Shown piece after piece: positions 35,861 to 47,300 of a stretch of 64,000 bases of DNA. Where the stretch lies: positions 1 through 64,000 of the forward strand of contig NZ_MNPW01000005.1 of assembly GCF_001983175.1 (NCBI RefSeq). The letters are read 5' to 3'. The notes beneath the pieces were generated by a model that ran no database searches, had not been told where the DNA came from, and saw only the letters and a list, made by a program, of their open reading frames with translations. Numbering within the stretch: position 1 is the stretch's first letter; the number at the start of each line of letters is the position of its first letter. The position numbers and the translations under genes were made by a program. This DNA is from Pseudomonas cedrina subsp. cedrina (GTDB lineage Bacteria; Pseudomonadota; Gammaproteobacteria; Pseudomonadales; Pseudomonadaceae).

Positions 35861-38341
35861 ATGTTGCCAAACCCACCACTCAGTGCATCAGGCCGGTTGC
35901 GACTGCTCATCGGAGCAGCCTTGTGCAGCCAGTTGCTAATGCCCACCTTTGCGATGGCCGACCCGGCCTATGACGCCCTGATCATCCAGGCGCGCAACGG
36001 CAACTTCACGCCCGCCCTTACTCAACTGCGCCAACTGCCCGCCGAGCGCCAGACGCCAGGCCAGATCAGCGACCACCTGGTGATCGCCGGCTGGGCCGGC
36101 CAGGATGCCGAAGTGCTGAAGGTGTACGAGGCGCAGGGCCAGAATCGCAATTTGAACGCCCAGGCGCTGGCCACCGTCGCGCGTGCCTACCGCGACCAAC
36201 AAAAGTGGGCGCAGGCCGAGACGGTCTACCGCAAGGCGCTGCTGCGTGAACCGAACAATCTCGACCTGCAACTGGGCCTGGCCCTTACCCAGGCCGATTC
36301 AGGCAAAGCCACTGAAGCCGTACAGCGCACCCGCGCGCTGGTCGCCGCCAAGCCCGATGACCCGAACCGGCGCATGGCCCTGGGCTACGCCCTGACCCGT
36401 GCGGGTTCGAACTATGACGCCCTGTTTGAGTTCGACCAGGCCTTTATCCGCGCCGGCGACAAGCCCGAAGTTGCCCGCGAATACCTCGTTGCCCTGCAAA
36501 AGGCCCGCCTGCCGGAAGCCGCCTTGCGCCTGTCGGCCCAGCGCCCGGGGCTGATCGATGCCGTCACCCAGCGTCGCCTCGAAGGCGACCTGGCCGCCGA
36601 GCGCGTGCGCATGGCCGAGTTCGCCACGCGTACCGAGAAAGAACGCTTTGTGATCGCTGACCGCGCGCTCGCGGACTACGACCGACTGCTCGCCCGCTGG
36701 ACCCCGGACGCCAGCGCCCAGGGCGACGTGATGATCTGGCGCATCGACCGCCTCGGCGCGCTCAAGGCGCGTGCGCGCACCGTTGAGGTGATTCGCGAGT
36801 ACGAAGCCCTCAAGGCCGAAGGCGTGCAATTGCCGACCTACGCCGTGCGCTGGGTCGCTGCCGCCTACCTCGACCAGCGCTTGCCGGAAAAAGCCGCCCC
36901 GCTGTATCGCCAGGCGGTGACCGCTGCGGATGCCGACCCGGGCGATCATGTCAAAGACAGCTCCGCCCTGTTCTACGCCTTGCTGGAAAACGACCAGGTG
37001 GCCGAGGCGCGCGCGGTCGCCGATAACCTGGCCCGCACCGAGAAGCCCCGGGTTGAGCTCAAGGGCCTGCCCATCGGCAACCCCAACGACGAGTGGATGG
37101 ACGCCCAGCAGTTGGCGGCCCAGGCCGGAACCTATGGCGATGACCTGGAGACCAGCGAAGAAAGCCTGGAAACCCTGGGCAACAAAGCCCCAGGCAGCAT
37201 CGGCGTGCGTTTGGCGCAGGCCGAGATGTACCGTGCCCGCGAATGGCCAAGACGCGCCGAAGCGTCACTCAAGGAAACCGAAAACCAGAGCCCGCGCGAC
37301 ATCGGCGTGGAAATGTCCCAAGGCTTCACCGCTTTGGACCTGCAGGAGTGGCGTCAACTCGACCTGCTCGCCGATGACGTGGTCGCCCGCGCCCCGGAAA
37401 ACCGCCAGGTCCAGCGCCTCGATCGCCTGCGCAAAGTGCACGACATGGCTGAAGTCCGCGTCGAGGCCTACACCGGCAAAAGCTTCGGCGGCAGCAATAA
37501 CGAGGAGAGCGGCGCAATAACCGGCAGCCGTGACTGGGGCATTGAAAGCGTGATCTACACGCCGCCCATCGACGAAGACTGGCGCCTGTTCGCCGGCGCC
37601 GGCTACGGCACCGCCGAGTTTGCCGAAGGCACCGGTCATCACCGTTGGCAGCGCGTGGGCGTGGAACGGCGAACCCGTGACATGACCCTCGAAGCCGAGG
37701 TCTCCAACCATTCCTACGGCTTTGGCGCCAAGCAAGGCGCGCGCGTGTCGATTGCCCGCGACATCAACGACCACTGGCAATACGGCGGCAGCCTCGACTA
37801 CCTCGCGGCGACCACCCCGTTGCGCGCGCTGAATGCTGACGTCACGGCCAACGGCGGCAGCGGTTTTATCCGCTGGCGCGCCAATGAAAGCCGTGAGTGG
37901 AGACTGGCCGTGAGCCCGTCCCATTTCAGCGACGGCAACGACCGCGTCGAAGCCTTGCTCACCGGCCGCGAGGGCATCTACAGCTCGCCCAAGGTGCAAG
38001 TGGAACTGGGCCTTGAGGTCAGCGCCAGCCGCAACAGCAAAGAAGACACGGCTTATTTCAACCCGAAGTCGGACTTCGGCGTGATGCCCACCGTCAACGT
38101 CAACCATGTGCTTTATCACCGCTACGAGACCCAGTGGAGTCAGCAGTTCCAGGTCGGTGCGGGGACTTATCGCCAGCAGGATTACTCCAGCGGCGGTGTC
38201 GGCTTGATCGGCTACGGCCAGCGTATTCGCTGGAACGACGTACTCGAAGCCGGCGCCAACCTGAGCCTGGTCAGCCGCACGTATGACGGCGATCGCGAAC
38301 GCGATCTGCGCCTGCTCGTCGACCTCACTTACCGTTTTTAA
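35861..38341 (+). CDS. pgaA: PgaA: poly-beta-1,6-GlcNAc outer membrane export porin
   Basis: An 826-residue outer-membrane protein. A signal peptide (ending near MPTFAMA, about residue 33) is followed by a periplasmic TPR superhelix (WAQAETVYRKALLREPNNLD is a typical repeat) that binds partly de-N-acetylated PNAG. From about residue 540 a 16-strand beta-barrel follows, ending in the outer-membrane signature LLVDLTYRF. It exports the polymer made by PgaCD and trimmed by PgaB. First gene of pgaABCD, with AAGGAAG nine bases upstream inside the proposed leader switch. Confidence 0.94.
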   Translation: MLPNPPLSASGRLRLLIGAALCSQLLMPTFAMADPAYDALIIQARNGNFTPALTQLRQLPAERQTPGQISDHLVIAGWAGQDAEVLKVYEAQGQNRNLNAQALATVARAYRDQQKWAQAETVYRKALLREPNNLDLQLGLALTQADSGKATEAVQRTRALVAAKPDDPNRRMALGYALTRAGSNYDALFEFDQAFIRAGDKPEVAREYLVALQKARLPEAALRLSAQRPGLIDAVTQRRLEGDLAAERVRMAEFATRTEKERFVIADRALADYDRLLARWTPDASAQGDVMIWRIDRLGALKARARTVEVIREYEALKAEGVQLPTYAVRWVAAAYLDQRLPEKAAPLYRQAVTAADADPGDHVKDSSALFYALLENDQVAEARAVADNLARTEKPRVELKGLPIGNPNDEWMDAQQLAAQAGTYGDDLETSEESLETLGNKAPGSIGVRLAQAEMYRAREWPRRAEASLKETENQSPRDIGVEMSQGFTALDLQEWRQLDLLADDVVARAPENRQVQRLDRLRKVHDMAEVRVEAYTGKSFGGSNNEESGAITGSRDWGIESVIYTPPIDEDWRLFAGAGYGTAEFAEGTGHHRWQRVGVERRTRDMTLEAEVSNHSYGFGAKQGARVSIARDINDHWQYGGSLDYLAATTPLRALNADVTANGGSGFIRWRANESREWRLAVSPSHFSDGNDRVEALLTGREGIYSSPKVQVELGLEVSASRNSKEDTAYFNPKSDFGVMPTVNVNHVLYHRYETQWSQQFQVGAGTYRQQDYSSGGVGLIGYGQRIRWNDVLEAGANLSLVSRTYDGDRERDLRLLVDLTYRF

Positions 38342-38353
38342 AAGAGCCTGATC

Positions 38354-40357
38354 ATGACCCTTCTCAGCCGTTGTCTGCTGGTCCTGGGCGTATTGCTGGC
38401 CAGCGCTTGCGCCCAGCAACCCGCGCCATTCACGCCACCCGCCGAGCGCCCGATACAGGCCAACGAAGCGCCGTGGCCGAAAAATCATTTCCTGGGCATC
38501 GCCTACCACGATGTCAGTGATAACGACCCCGACCAGGCGGTGGTGGCGGTGCGCACCGAGCGTTTGATCGAACAGTTGGCCTGGCTGCGGGAGAACGGCT
38601 ATCAGGCGGTCAGCGTGGACCAGATCCTCGCCGCGCGCCGGGGTGGGCCGCCGCTGCCGCCCAAGGCTGTGATGCTCAGCTTCGACGACGGTTATTCGAG
38701 TTTCTACACCCGCGTGATGCCGATTCTGCGCGCCTATAACTGGCCGGCCGTGCTCGCGCCGGTCGGTTCCTGGATCGACACGCCGCTGAACCAGCCGGTG
38801 GACTTCGCCGGCATGCCGCGGCCACGGGGCGAGTTCCTCACCTGGCAGCAGATCCGTGAAGTGTCGCGCTCCGGCCTGGTGGAAATTGCCGCCCACACCG
38901 ACGCCAATCACAAGGGCATCCTGGCCAACCCCCAGGGCAACCTGGAGCCGGCCGCCACCACGCGCCGCTTCGATCCGGCGACCAATAGCTATGAAACCGA
39001 GGCGCAGTTCCAGGCGCGGATGCGCGCTGACGTGGTCGCGATCTCAAACAAGATCCGCGCCGTCACCGGCAAGGCGCCCCGCGTGTGGGTATGGCCGTAT
39101 GGCGCGGCCGACGGCACTTCCCTGGCCGTGGTGGGTGAGCAGGGCTATGAAATGGCGCTGACTCTGGACGACGGCCTCGACGACTCGAACAAGTTGATGA
39201 ACAGCCCGCGCTTCCTGGTGGACTCCGATCCGGACGGCGAGCACTTCGCCAGTAGCATCGTCTCGGTGCAGGCCAAGGCGCCGATGCGCGTCATCCATGT
39301 GGACCTGGACCACGTCTACGACGCCGACCCGGCGCAACAAGCGCGCAACCTCGACGTGCTGGTGCAGCGTGTGGTGGACATGGGCTCGCCGACGGTGTTC
39401 CTGCAAGCCTACGCCGACCCCACGGGTGATGGCCTGGTGCGTTCGCTGTACTTCCCCAACCGTCACCTGCCGATGCGCGCCGACCTGTTCAACCGAGTCG
39501 CCTGGCAATTGCATACCCGGGCCCGTGCCAGCGTATTTGCGTGGATGCCGGTGCTGAGTTTCGACCTCGACCGCACATTGCCGCGCGTAACACGCTGGGA
39601 CCCGCAAACCGGCAAGGTGGGCACCGATCCGGATGATTACAAGCGCCTGTCGCCGTTCGATCCGAAAGTGCGGCAGATGATCGGCGAGATCTACCAGGAC
39701 CTGGCGAGCTCCGGTAACAGTGGTGTCGACGGCGTGCTGTACCACGATGATGCCAAGCTGAGCGACTTTGAAGACGCCAGCCCCGCTGCACTCAAGGCCT
39801 ACGCCGCCCAGGGCCTGCCGGACAACATCGCCGCCCTGCGTGCCGACCCTGCCGTGATGCAGCGCTGGACCCGCTTCAAGAGCCGCTACCTGATCGACTT
39901 CACCAAGGAGTTGACCGCCAAGTTCCGCGCCATCCGTGGCCCGCAAATACTCACGGCACGCAATCTCTTCGCCGAGCCGATGCTCAACCCCGGCAGCGAA
40001 GCCTGGTTCGCGCAGAACCTTGACGATTTCCTCCAGACCTACGACTGGACCGCGCCAATGGCCATGCCGTTGATGGAGGGCCAGGCATTGGCCAACTCCG
40101 ACGCCTGGCTGGAAAAACTCGTGGCCACGGTCAAACAGCGCCCCGGCGCGCTGGAACGCACGGTGTTCGAACTGCAAGCCAAAGACTGGCGCACCAAGGC
40201 CGCGCCCGATATCAGCGGTGCGCAGTTGGCGCAATGGATGAACGTGCTCAAGCGCCAGGGGGTTACGAGTTTTGGTTATTACCCGGACAACTTCCTGGAA
40301 AACTCCCCGGACCTGAAGACTGTGCGTCCGGCCCTTTCCAACCAATGGAACCCTTGA
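38354..40357 (+). CDS. pgaB: PgaB: PNAG de-N-acetylase and hydrolase
   Basis: A 667-residue periplasmic lipoprotein with a lipobox-like LLASAC (Cys near residue 20). The N-terminal CE4 deacetylase domain (about 45-310) shows the metal/catalytic motif [10 protein letters not shown] and the later IAAHTDANH. The C-terminal GH153-type domain (about 315-645) carries [16 protein letters not shown], whose acidic residues belong to the PNAG-cleaving site. It de-N-acetylates the polymer so PgaA can export it. Twelve bases separate it from pgaA and two from pgaC. Confidence 0.94.
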   Translation: MTLLSRCLLVLGVLLASACAQQPAPFTPPAERPIQANEAPWPKNHFLGIAYHDVSDNDPDQAVVAVRTERLIEQLAWLRENGYQAVSVDQILAARRGGPPLPPKAVMLSFDDGYSSFYTRVMPILRAYNWPAVLAPVGSWIDTPLNQPVDFAGMPRPRGEFLTWQQIREVSRSGLVEIAAHTDANHKGILANPQGNLEPAATTRRFDPATNSYETEAQFQARMRADVVAISNKIRAVTGKAPRVWVWPYGAADGTSLAVVGEQGYEMALTLDDGLDDSNKLMNSPRFLVDSDPDGEHFASSIVSVQAKAPMRVIHVDLDHVYDADPAQQARNLDVLVQRVVDMGSPTVFLQAYADPTGDGLVRSLYFPNRHLPMRADLFNRVAWQLHTRARASVFAWMPVLSFDLDRTLPRVTRWDPQTGKVGTDPDDYKRLSPFDPKVRQMIGEIYQDLASSGNSGVDGVLYHDDAKLSDFEDASPAALKAYAAQGLPDNIAALRADPAVMQRWTRFKSRYLIDFTKELTAKFRAIRGPQILTARNLFAEPMLNPGSEAWFAQNLDDFLQTYDWTAPMAMPLMEGQALANSDAWLEKLVATVKQRPGALERTVFELQAKDWRTKAAPDISGAQLAQWMNVLKRQGVTSFGYYPDNFLENSPDLKTVRPALSNQWNP

Positions 40358-40359
40358 CC

Positions 40360-41700
40360 ATGTTCGACAGAATCCTGGCTATATGCGTGCTGGCACTGGT
40401 ATTGGGCGTGCCCCTGGGCCTGATCTTCCTGGTCACCGGGCAGTTCCTGATGGACTTCGTCTTCTTCTACCCGCTGTTCATGTCGGGGTTGTGGATCGCA
40501 GGCGGCTTGTACTTCTGGCTGCACTGGGAGCGCCACTGGCCCTGGGAAGAAGACACGCCGGCGCCGACCCTGGCCGGCAACCCGCTGATCTCGATCATCA
40601 TCCCTTGCTACAACGAAGGGGATAACGTCGCCGACACCATGGAGGCCGCGCTGGCCCAGGTGTACCCGAACATCGAAGTGATCGCTGTCAACGACGGCTC
40701 CTCCGATAACACGGCGGCCGTCCTCGATGCCCTGGCTTTGCAGCACCCGCGTCTGCGCGTGCTGCACCTGGCGCAGAACCAGGGCAAGGCAGTCGCCTTG
40801 CGCATGGGCGCCGTGGCCGCGCGCAGCGAATACCTGGTGTGCATCGACGGTGATGCGCTGCTGGATAAAAACGCCGCGGCCTACATGGTGGCGCCGATGC
40901 TCGACAACCCGCGCCTGGGCGCCGTGACCGGCAACCCACGCATTCGCACGCGCTCGACCCTGATCGGTCGGGTGCAGGTCGGCGAGTTCTCGTCGATCAT
41001 CGGCCTGATCAAGCGCACTCAGCGGGTCGTCGGGCGGATCTTCACGGTGTCCGGTGTGGTGGTGGCGTTCCGTAAAAAGGCGCTGGATCGCATCGACTAC
41101 TGGAGCACCGACATGATCACCGAAGACATCGATGTCAGTTGGAAGCTGCAGCTCGATCACTGGAGCATCTTCTACGAGCCGCGCGCCCTGTGCTGGATCC
41201 TCATGCCCGAAACCGTCGCAGGCCTGTGGAAGCAGCGTTTGCGCTGGGCCCAGGGCGGCGCCGAAGTGCTGTTCAAGAACATCCGCGGTATCTGGCAATG
41301 GCGTCATCGCTACCTGTGGCCGCTCTTGTTCGAATACTGCCTGTCCACCGGCTGGGCCTTCACCTTCATGCTGTCGGTGATCTTCTGGGGCGTGGGCAAA
41401 TTCGTCCCGCTGCCACAAGCGATTGCCGTCGACTCGCTGATGCCGCCGGCCTTTACCGGGTTGGTATTGGCGATGGTCTGCCTGTTGCAGTTTGCGGTGA
41501 GCATCCTGATCGACCGCCGCTACGAAAAAGACCTGTGGAAAACCCTGTTCTGGACGGTGTGGTACCCCATGGTGTTCTGGCTGGTCAGCCTGTTTACCAC
41601 GCTGGTCAGTTTTCCCAAGGTGTTGTTCAACCAACACCAGAAGCGCGCACGCTGGGTCAGCCCGGATCGCGGAATCAAACCGCTCAGTGAGGAGGCGTGA
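40360..41700 (+). CDS. pgaC: PgaC: PNAG synthase, GT2 glycosyltransferase
   Basis: A 446-residue inner-membrane processive transferase. Two N-terminal helices precede the GT2 domain with [10 protein letters not shown], the DxD-type CIDGDALL, the [11 protein letters not shown] general-base region and the processivity motif QRLRWAQGG; three C-terminal helices follow. It polymerises UDP-GlcNAc into poly-beta-1,6-GlcNAc. ATG 40360 was chosen because the first membrane helix starts there; upstream in-frame codons overlap pgaB. In E. coli the PgaCD complex is activated by cyclic di-GMP. Confidence 0.96.
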   Translation: MFDRILAICVLALVLGVPLGLIFLVTGQFLMDFVFFYPLFMSGLWIAGGLYFWLHWERHWPWEEDTPAPTLAGNPLISIIIPCYNEGDNVADTMEAALAQVYPNIEVIAVNDGSSDNTAAVLDALALQHPRLRVLHLAQNQGKAVALRMGAVAARSEYLVCIDGDALLDKNAAAYMVAPMLDNPRLGAVTGNPRIRTRSTLIGRVQVGEFSSIIGLIKRTQRVVGRIFTVSGVVVAFRKKALDRIDYWSTDMITEDIDVSWKLQLDHWSIFYEPRALCWILMPETVAGLWKQRLRWAQGGAEVLFKNIRGIWQWRHRYLWPLLFEYCLSTGWAFTFMLSVIFWGVGKFVPLPQAIAVDSLMPPAFTGLVLAMVCLLQFAVSILIDRRYEKDLWKTLFWTVWYPMVFWLVSLFTTLVSFPKVLFNQHQKRARWVSPDRGIKPLSEEA

Positions 41701-41702
41701 TC

Positions 41703-42185
41703 ATGAAACTGGTCAGAACTCGCCAACGTTCCGTGATGTGGGTCATCGATGTGCTGTTGACCCTGATGGCCTGGGCCGGCTTGATCTGGTTGCTGGCGCG
41801 CGGGATCAACTCGATATTGCAGACCCACGGTGGCCCTCGATTCGAGGCGCCTATTTTCGCCGCGCTCAACACCCTGCAGATCTACCTGTGGATCGCGGTG
41901 TTCAACGCCATCATCCTGATCAGCTGGGCGCGCTACCAGCAACGTCGTGGTCGCAAGTTTGCCCAGCGCCGCGCCGAGGCCAAGGCGCTCAGCGACCAGC
42001 ACCTGAGCGAGAGCTTCAGCCTCGCTGACGGTGACCTTGAGCAGTTGCGCCGGCCGGGTGTGCTGGTGATCCATAACGACGATGAGGGCGGTGTGGCGCA
42101 AGTGACGTCCCATGTCTCGCGCGATGTGGAAAAACCGGGGCTCACCCTGGTGCCGGGCAACGTCCAGAACAAAGACGCCAGCTAA
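41703..42185 (+). CDS. pgaD: PgaD: PNAG synthase accessory subunit
   Basis: A 160-residue protein with two membrane helices (about residues 14-36 and 62-82) and a cytoplasmic tail. The early RTRQRSVMWVIDVLLTLMAW and the central INSILQTHGGP fit PgaD, which binds PgaC and cyclic di-GMP to activate synthesis. The start follows the pgaC stop by two bases, with GAGG eight bases upstream. Confidence 0.92.
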   Translation: MKLVRTRQRSVMWVIDVLLTLMAWAGLIWLLARGINSILQTHGGPRFEAPIFAALNTLQIYLWIAVFNAIILISWARYQQRRGRKFAQRRAEAKALSDQHLSESFSLADGDLEQLRRPGVLVIHNDDEGGVAQVTSHVSRDVEKPGLTLVPGNVQNKDAS

Positions 42186-42198
42186 GGAACAGCACTGG

Positions 42199-42231
42199 AA
42201 GATCGTTCCCATGCAATGTGGGAATGATCTT
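42199..42231 (+). terminator. Hairpin after pgaD
   Basis: AAGATCGTTCCCA and TGGGAATGATCTT pair (13 bp with one G-T wobble) around a seven-base loop, then GTTC. It starts 13 bases after the pgaD stop and probably ends the pga transcript. Confidence 0.7.
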
Positions 42232-42551
42232 GTTCAATCCGGTAAATGCGACCCAATTCACAAAACCCTCGCGAACTTTTCTGCTTTTTTCGGTACTAAC
42301 TTATCTCAGCAAGAACTTGATGGCCAAATAATGGCAAATTATAAGTTCTATGATGAATACCGATCAACAGTGCTGCCGCTTGTCGGAAGAATACTTCCAA
42401 TGACAGGCCGAGTATCTTCTTGGTTGTTTTTATTCATTATTAATCAATGGGTTACACGAGTATCTAGTGCGAGAATCCAACTAACTCTGTTTTTTGAGTT
42501 ATCGGAAGTTCGATGCTAGTTTGCCGGCCCCTGATCTTCGATGGATCGAAT
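42232..42551. other. AT-rich region expected to hold the cdiB promoter
   Basis: No gene was found in these 320 bases, which are clearly AT-richer than pgaD. A dyad TGTC-GGAAG-AATA-CTTCC-AAT-GACA lies at 42381-42404 and is a candidate operator. No single promoter could be chosen with confidence. Confidence 0.45.
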
Positions 42552-44276
42552 ATGTCTTTTTTATTGCCACGGACCCGGTACCTGCTGTGCACTTTCATGC
42601 TCGCTTATATGAGCCTGAACAGCGCCACGGCCGCCCCTACGCCTGGGGATCAGGACCTGATTCGCGACCGCCAGAACCGCCTCCTGGAAGAGCAGCGGCG
42701 GCGTCTGGACGAACTCCAGGACTTGCCCGGCAAAGGCGATCAGTCCCAGGCCCCGGCCACACCCGCCGACACCCGTTGCTTCCCGATCAAAGACATCGAA
42801 CTCAAGGGCGCCGACAGTCTGTCCGCCGGCGACCGCACCCTGCTGCTCAAACCTTATATCGGCCAGTGCCTGGGCGTTCCACAGCTCAATGAGCTGCTCA
42901 AGGTCATCACCGACTATTACATCGCCAAGGGCCATGTCACCAGTCGTGCCTATTTGCCGCAGCAAGACCTTTCCAGCGGCCACCTGCAGGTGCTGGTGGT
43001 GGAAGGCAAGCTCGAAGGCTTGAAGGGCGCGCAAGGCAGCAACCTGACCGACCGCGAGCTGGCCATGGCGTTTCCCGGCGACGTCGGCGGAGCGCTTAAC
43101 CTGCGGGAAATCGAGCAATTGGTCGACCAGCTCAGCCGTTTGCCTTCCAAGCAGGCGCAAATGGAGCTGACCCCTGGCAGCCAGATCGGCGGCAGTGAAG
43201 TACGGGTCAAGAACGTGCCGCAAAAGCCCTGGCGCGCCAGCCTGTCACGCAACAACGACGGCCAGAAGAGCACCGGCGAACAACAATGGGGCGCGGGCCT
43301 GGAGTGGGACAGCCCGCTGGGCCTGGCCGATCAGCTGATTTTGCGCGGTGGCCACGACGCCATCAGCGACCATCAGAAAACCTCCAACAGCAGCATGTTC
43401 TATTACAACCTGCCGTGGGGCTGGTGGAATTTCAGTTACACCTACAGCGAGAGCGAATACCGCACCTTCCTCATGCTGGACGACCTAAAGGTCAAGCAGA
43501 ATGGCGACAGCCAGAACCATCAACTGCGGGCCGAGCGGGTGATCCATCGCGACGAGGTGAGCAAGACGTCGGTCAACGTCGGCCTGACTCACCTGCGCAC
43601 CAACAACTACCTGCTCGACTCGCGGCTGGCGACCAGCAGCAACCGCCTCAGTGAATTTCAGGTCGGCATCACCCACGGTCGACGCATCGGCAATGCCTTC
43701 GTCAACCTGGACGTGGGCATGCAAAACGGCATTGGCGCCTTTGACGCGCAAAGCGACCAGCAGGTGCGGGATGCCAACGGCAACCTCACGGCGACCCCGC
43801 GCTATCGCAAATACACCGCCACGATGAGCTACCTGCAGCCCTTCACGTTGTGGGGCGAGTCGCTGAGTTTTTCCAGCCTCGCCACCGGGCAGCGCAGTGA
43901 AGACGTGCTGTACCCCGCGCAACGCATGAGCCTGGGTGGCTCTTACTCGGTGCGCGGCTTCAAGGACCAGCAACTGAACGGCGACAGCGGCGGCTACTGG
44001 CGCAACGAAGTGCGCTGGGCGCGCCCGGTAACCCTCGACTGGATGCGCCCGGCCTTCGCCGAATACGGCGCCAGCGTCGGTTATGACCAAGGCGTGATCA
44101 GCAACGATCGCTACAACGATGACCAGCATGGTCGCGTGTCGAGTAACTCCCTGGAGTTGTTCGCGCGCGGTAAAAACGTCAGCACCAGCGTGACCTTTGC
44201 CCATTCCCTGGAGCGACCTGGCGTGGTGACCGAGCGCGAAGCGCCGATCTATTTCCGCCTGGATTTCTTCCTGTAA
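42552..44276 (+). CDS. cdiB: CdiB/TpsB: two-partner secretion outer membrane transporter
   Basis: A 574-residue outer-membrane protein of the ShlB/FhaC/CdiB group. A signal peptide ends near NSATA (about residue 27); the H1-like plug helix region (RDRQNRLLEEQRRRLDEL) and two POTRA domains (about 65-215) follow. The C-terminal 16-strand barrel carries the conserved loop-6 motif SVRGF near residue 466 and ends in aromatic RLDFFL. It exports the CdiA protein encoded 28 bases downstream. ATG 42552 was preferred to 42513 because the signal peptide begins there. Confidence 0.94.
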   Translation: MSFLLPRTRYLLCTFMLAYMSLNSATAAPTPGDQDLIRDRQNRLLEEQRRRLDELQDLPGKGDQSQAPATPADTRCFPIKDIELKGADSLSAGDRTLLLKPYIGQCLGVPQLNELLKVITDYYIAKGHVTSRAYLPQQDLSSGHLQVLVVEGKLEGLKGAQGSNLTDRELAMAFPGDVGGALNLREIEQLVDQLSRLPSKQAQMELTPGSQIGGSEVRVKNVPQKPWRASLSRNNDGQKSTGEQQWGAGLEWDSPLGLADQLILRGGHDAISDHQKTSNSSMFYYNLPWGWWNFSYTYSESEYRTFLMLDDLKVKQNGDSQNHQLRAERVIHRDEVSKTSVNVGLTHLRTNNYLLDSRLATSSNRLSEFQVGITHGRRIGNAFVNLDVGMQNGIGAFDAQSDQQVRDANGNLTATPRYRKYTATMSYLQPFTLWGESLSFSSLATGQRSEDVLYPAQRMSLGGSYSVRGFKDQQLNGDSGGYWRNEVRWARPVTLDWMRPAFAEYGASVGYDQGVISNDRYNDDQHGRVSSNSLELFARGKNVSTSVTFAHSLERPGVVTEREAPIYFRLDFFL

Positions 44277-44304
44277 TCAACACCGCTGCCCTGAGATCTT
44301 GAAT

Positions 44305-47300
44305 ATGGACGCTCGCCCTGCAACCGCCCTGAAAAGCCTGACCCAACGCGGCCTCGCCCTGATCCTGGCCAACGCACTGTTCTGGCAGCCGCTGCTGGCC
44401 CAGGCCGACGGTATTGCGGTCAGCGGCCCGGGCACCACGCTCGGCCAGGCAGGCAACGGCGTGCCGGTGGTGAACATCGCAACGCCCAATGGCAGCGGCC
44501 TGTCCCATAACCAGTTCAAGGACTACAACGTCGGCCCCAATGGCGTGATCCTCAACAACGCCACGGGCGCGGTGCAGAGCACCCAACTGGGCGGGATCAT
44601 CGTCGGCAACCCGAACCTCAAGGGCGGCGCGGCGAACGTCATCCTCAACGAAGTCAACGGTGGCAGCCCCAGCCAGTTGCGCGGCTACACCGAAGTGGCG
44701 GGGCAGTCGGCCAAAGTCATCGTGGCCAACCCTTACGGCATCAGTTGCAACGGCTGTGGGTTCATCAACACGCCGAATGTCACCCTGACCACCGGTAAAC
44801 CGGTCATCGACAAAGTCGGCCGCCTCGACCACTACCAAGTGGATGGCGGCGCGGTAACCATCGACGGCCAGGGCTTGAACGCCAGCAACGTCGACCGTTT
44901 CGAAATCATCACGCGTACCGCCAAGATCAACGCCAAGATCAACGCGCGTCAGCTCACCGTGATTGCCGGGCGCAATGACGTCGATGCCCAAAGCCTGAAA
45001 ACCACCGTGCGCGCCGACGACGGCAGCGCCAAGCCGGAACTGGCCATCGACTCCTCGGCCCTGGGCGGCATGTACGCCGGCGCGATCAAACTGGTGGGCA
45101 CCGAAGCCGGCGTGGGCGTGAAGCTCGACGGCACCTTGGCGGCCAGTGGCGGCGATATCCAGCTCGACGCCAACGGCCACTTGAGCATGGCCCAGGCGGC
45201 CGCCAGCGGCGCGGTGGATATCAAGGCCGCGAGCCTGGAAACCAAGGGCGCGGTTTACGCCGGCACGCGCCTCAAGGCGCAGACGACCAAGGGCACGCTG
45301 AAGAACAGCAAGACCCTCGCCGCGCGCGACAGCATCACCCTGGCCAGCAACGGCCAACTGACCAACACCGGCATCATCGAAGCCGGGGTCAACGCCGACA
45401 ACACGCGCAACGCCGTTGGCGACGTGCAACTGGACGGCCAGAACATCAGCAACACCGGCACCGTGATCGCCAATCGCACCCTCACCGCCACCGCCACCCA
45501 AGTGGATAACCAGGGCGGCACACTGAGCGCCAGGCAGGCGCTGAACATCACCGCCGACAACGTCGACAACCGCAACAAAGGCCAACTGCTCAGCGACGGT
45601 GCGCAAACCCTCACGGTCAGCGGCCTGCTGGACAACAGCCAGGGCGGCATCATCGACAGCACCGGCGCGTTTACCCTGCACGGCAACCGCCTCGACAACA
45701 GCGCCGGCAACCTCACCGGTGGCGGCTCGATCACCCTGGACCTGCTCGGCGACCTGATCAACCGCAACGGCAAGCTGGCGAGTGTCGGGCCGCTGCTGGT
45801 GCAACGCGCCGCCCACATCGACAACCAGGGCGGCAAGCTCGCCAGCCAGGGCCTGCTGACACTGTTCGCCAACAGCATCGATAACCAGAACAAAGGCACC
45901 CTGGCCGCCAACGGTGGGCTGGCAATCACCACGACGGGCCTGCTGCAAAACGGCGCCGACGGCTTGATCCACAGCGAGCAGGGCGGCCTGAACATCACCG
46001 CCGGTACCCTCGATAACAACGGTGGGCGCATCGCCGCCAAAGCCGGTAACGCAGTGGTTGACGCGATCAACTTCAATAACGGCAACGGCGCACTGTTCGC
46101 CGGCAGCGGCGTGAGCCTTACCGGGGTCAATGTCGATAACGGCGGCGAGATCGCCGGCAACCGCATCGACGTCAACCTGCGCGGCACCCTGACCAACCGT
46201 GGCCTGATCGAAAGCGCCACGACCCTCGATGTCGAGAGCGCCGGCCTGACCAACAGCGGCCAGATGCGCGCCCTGGGCACCACAGGCAAGACCCGCTACG
46301 CCATCGGCGGCGTGCTGAACAACAGCGGTAGCCTGGACACCGCCAACGACCAGCTGAGCCTCGCCGCAAACACCTTCCAGAACACCGGCGGCAAGGTGTT
46401 GCACGTGGGCACCGGCGTGCTCGACCTGAGCGGCATCAGCCTGGATGACGTGGGCGGCAGCCTGGTCACCAACGGCGACCTGACCCTCGACAAAACCAAC
46501 TGGACCAACAGCACCGCGATCCAGGCCGGGCGCCTGACTGTCAACGTCGACAACCTGAAACAGACCGCCACCGGCCAATTGCTCGGCACCCGTAGCCTGG
46601 TCGGCAAAGGCCTGGACTGGAGCGTTGGCGGTGCTGTCGCCAGCCAGGGCAGCCTCGACCTGACCGTAGACAACCTGCTCAACGACCACGGCCTGATCTT
46701 CAGCGGCGGCGACATGAACCTGCGCGTGGACCGCCTGAAAAACCTCGGCGCCACGCTCTACGCCATGGGCAACCTGCGCGTCGACCGCGACGGCCAGGGC
46801 ACGGCGGCCACCAGCATCATCAACAGCTCGGGCACGATCGAAAGCGAGCGCAACCTGATCCTGGCCGCCAGCACGATCCAGAATATCCGTACTGTGCTCA
46901 ACACCGAGTCCGGGATCTACAGCGCGTCCATCACCCCCACGGCCTGTATCAAGTACGTGACCGGTGGCGACTGCGACGGCGGCAAGCAGAACCATCCGTT
47001 CCAGATCACCGTGCGTGATCACTTTATCGTCAGCGACGCCACGCCCGCTTCCAGCATCACCTCGGGCGGCGACATGCTGCTGAGCGGCGGTGATCTGCTC
47101 AACAGCAGCAGTAGCATTGCCGCCGGCGGCGCCATGACCGTGCGCGTCAACCAACTGAGCAACGTCGGCCTGGTGACCCACGACACCCAGTACGACCGTA
47201 TCTTTACCTCGGCGCGTGAGCGCAAGCCGGGCGGCTGGTACCGCGAGGCGGCGGCGTTCACCCAGCGCTATGCGGCGGGCCAGAACATGGACGGTGTCGA

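Noticed and set aside
37265..41637. Long antisense open frames opposite pgaA, pgaB and pgaC
   Set aside because: They disappear where codon bias changes, show no recognisable domain and are fully explained by high-GC third positions in the real genes.
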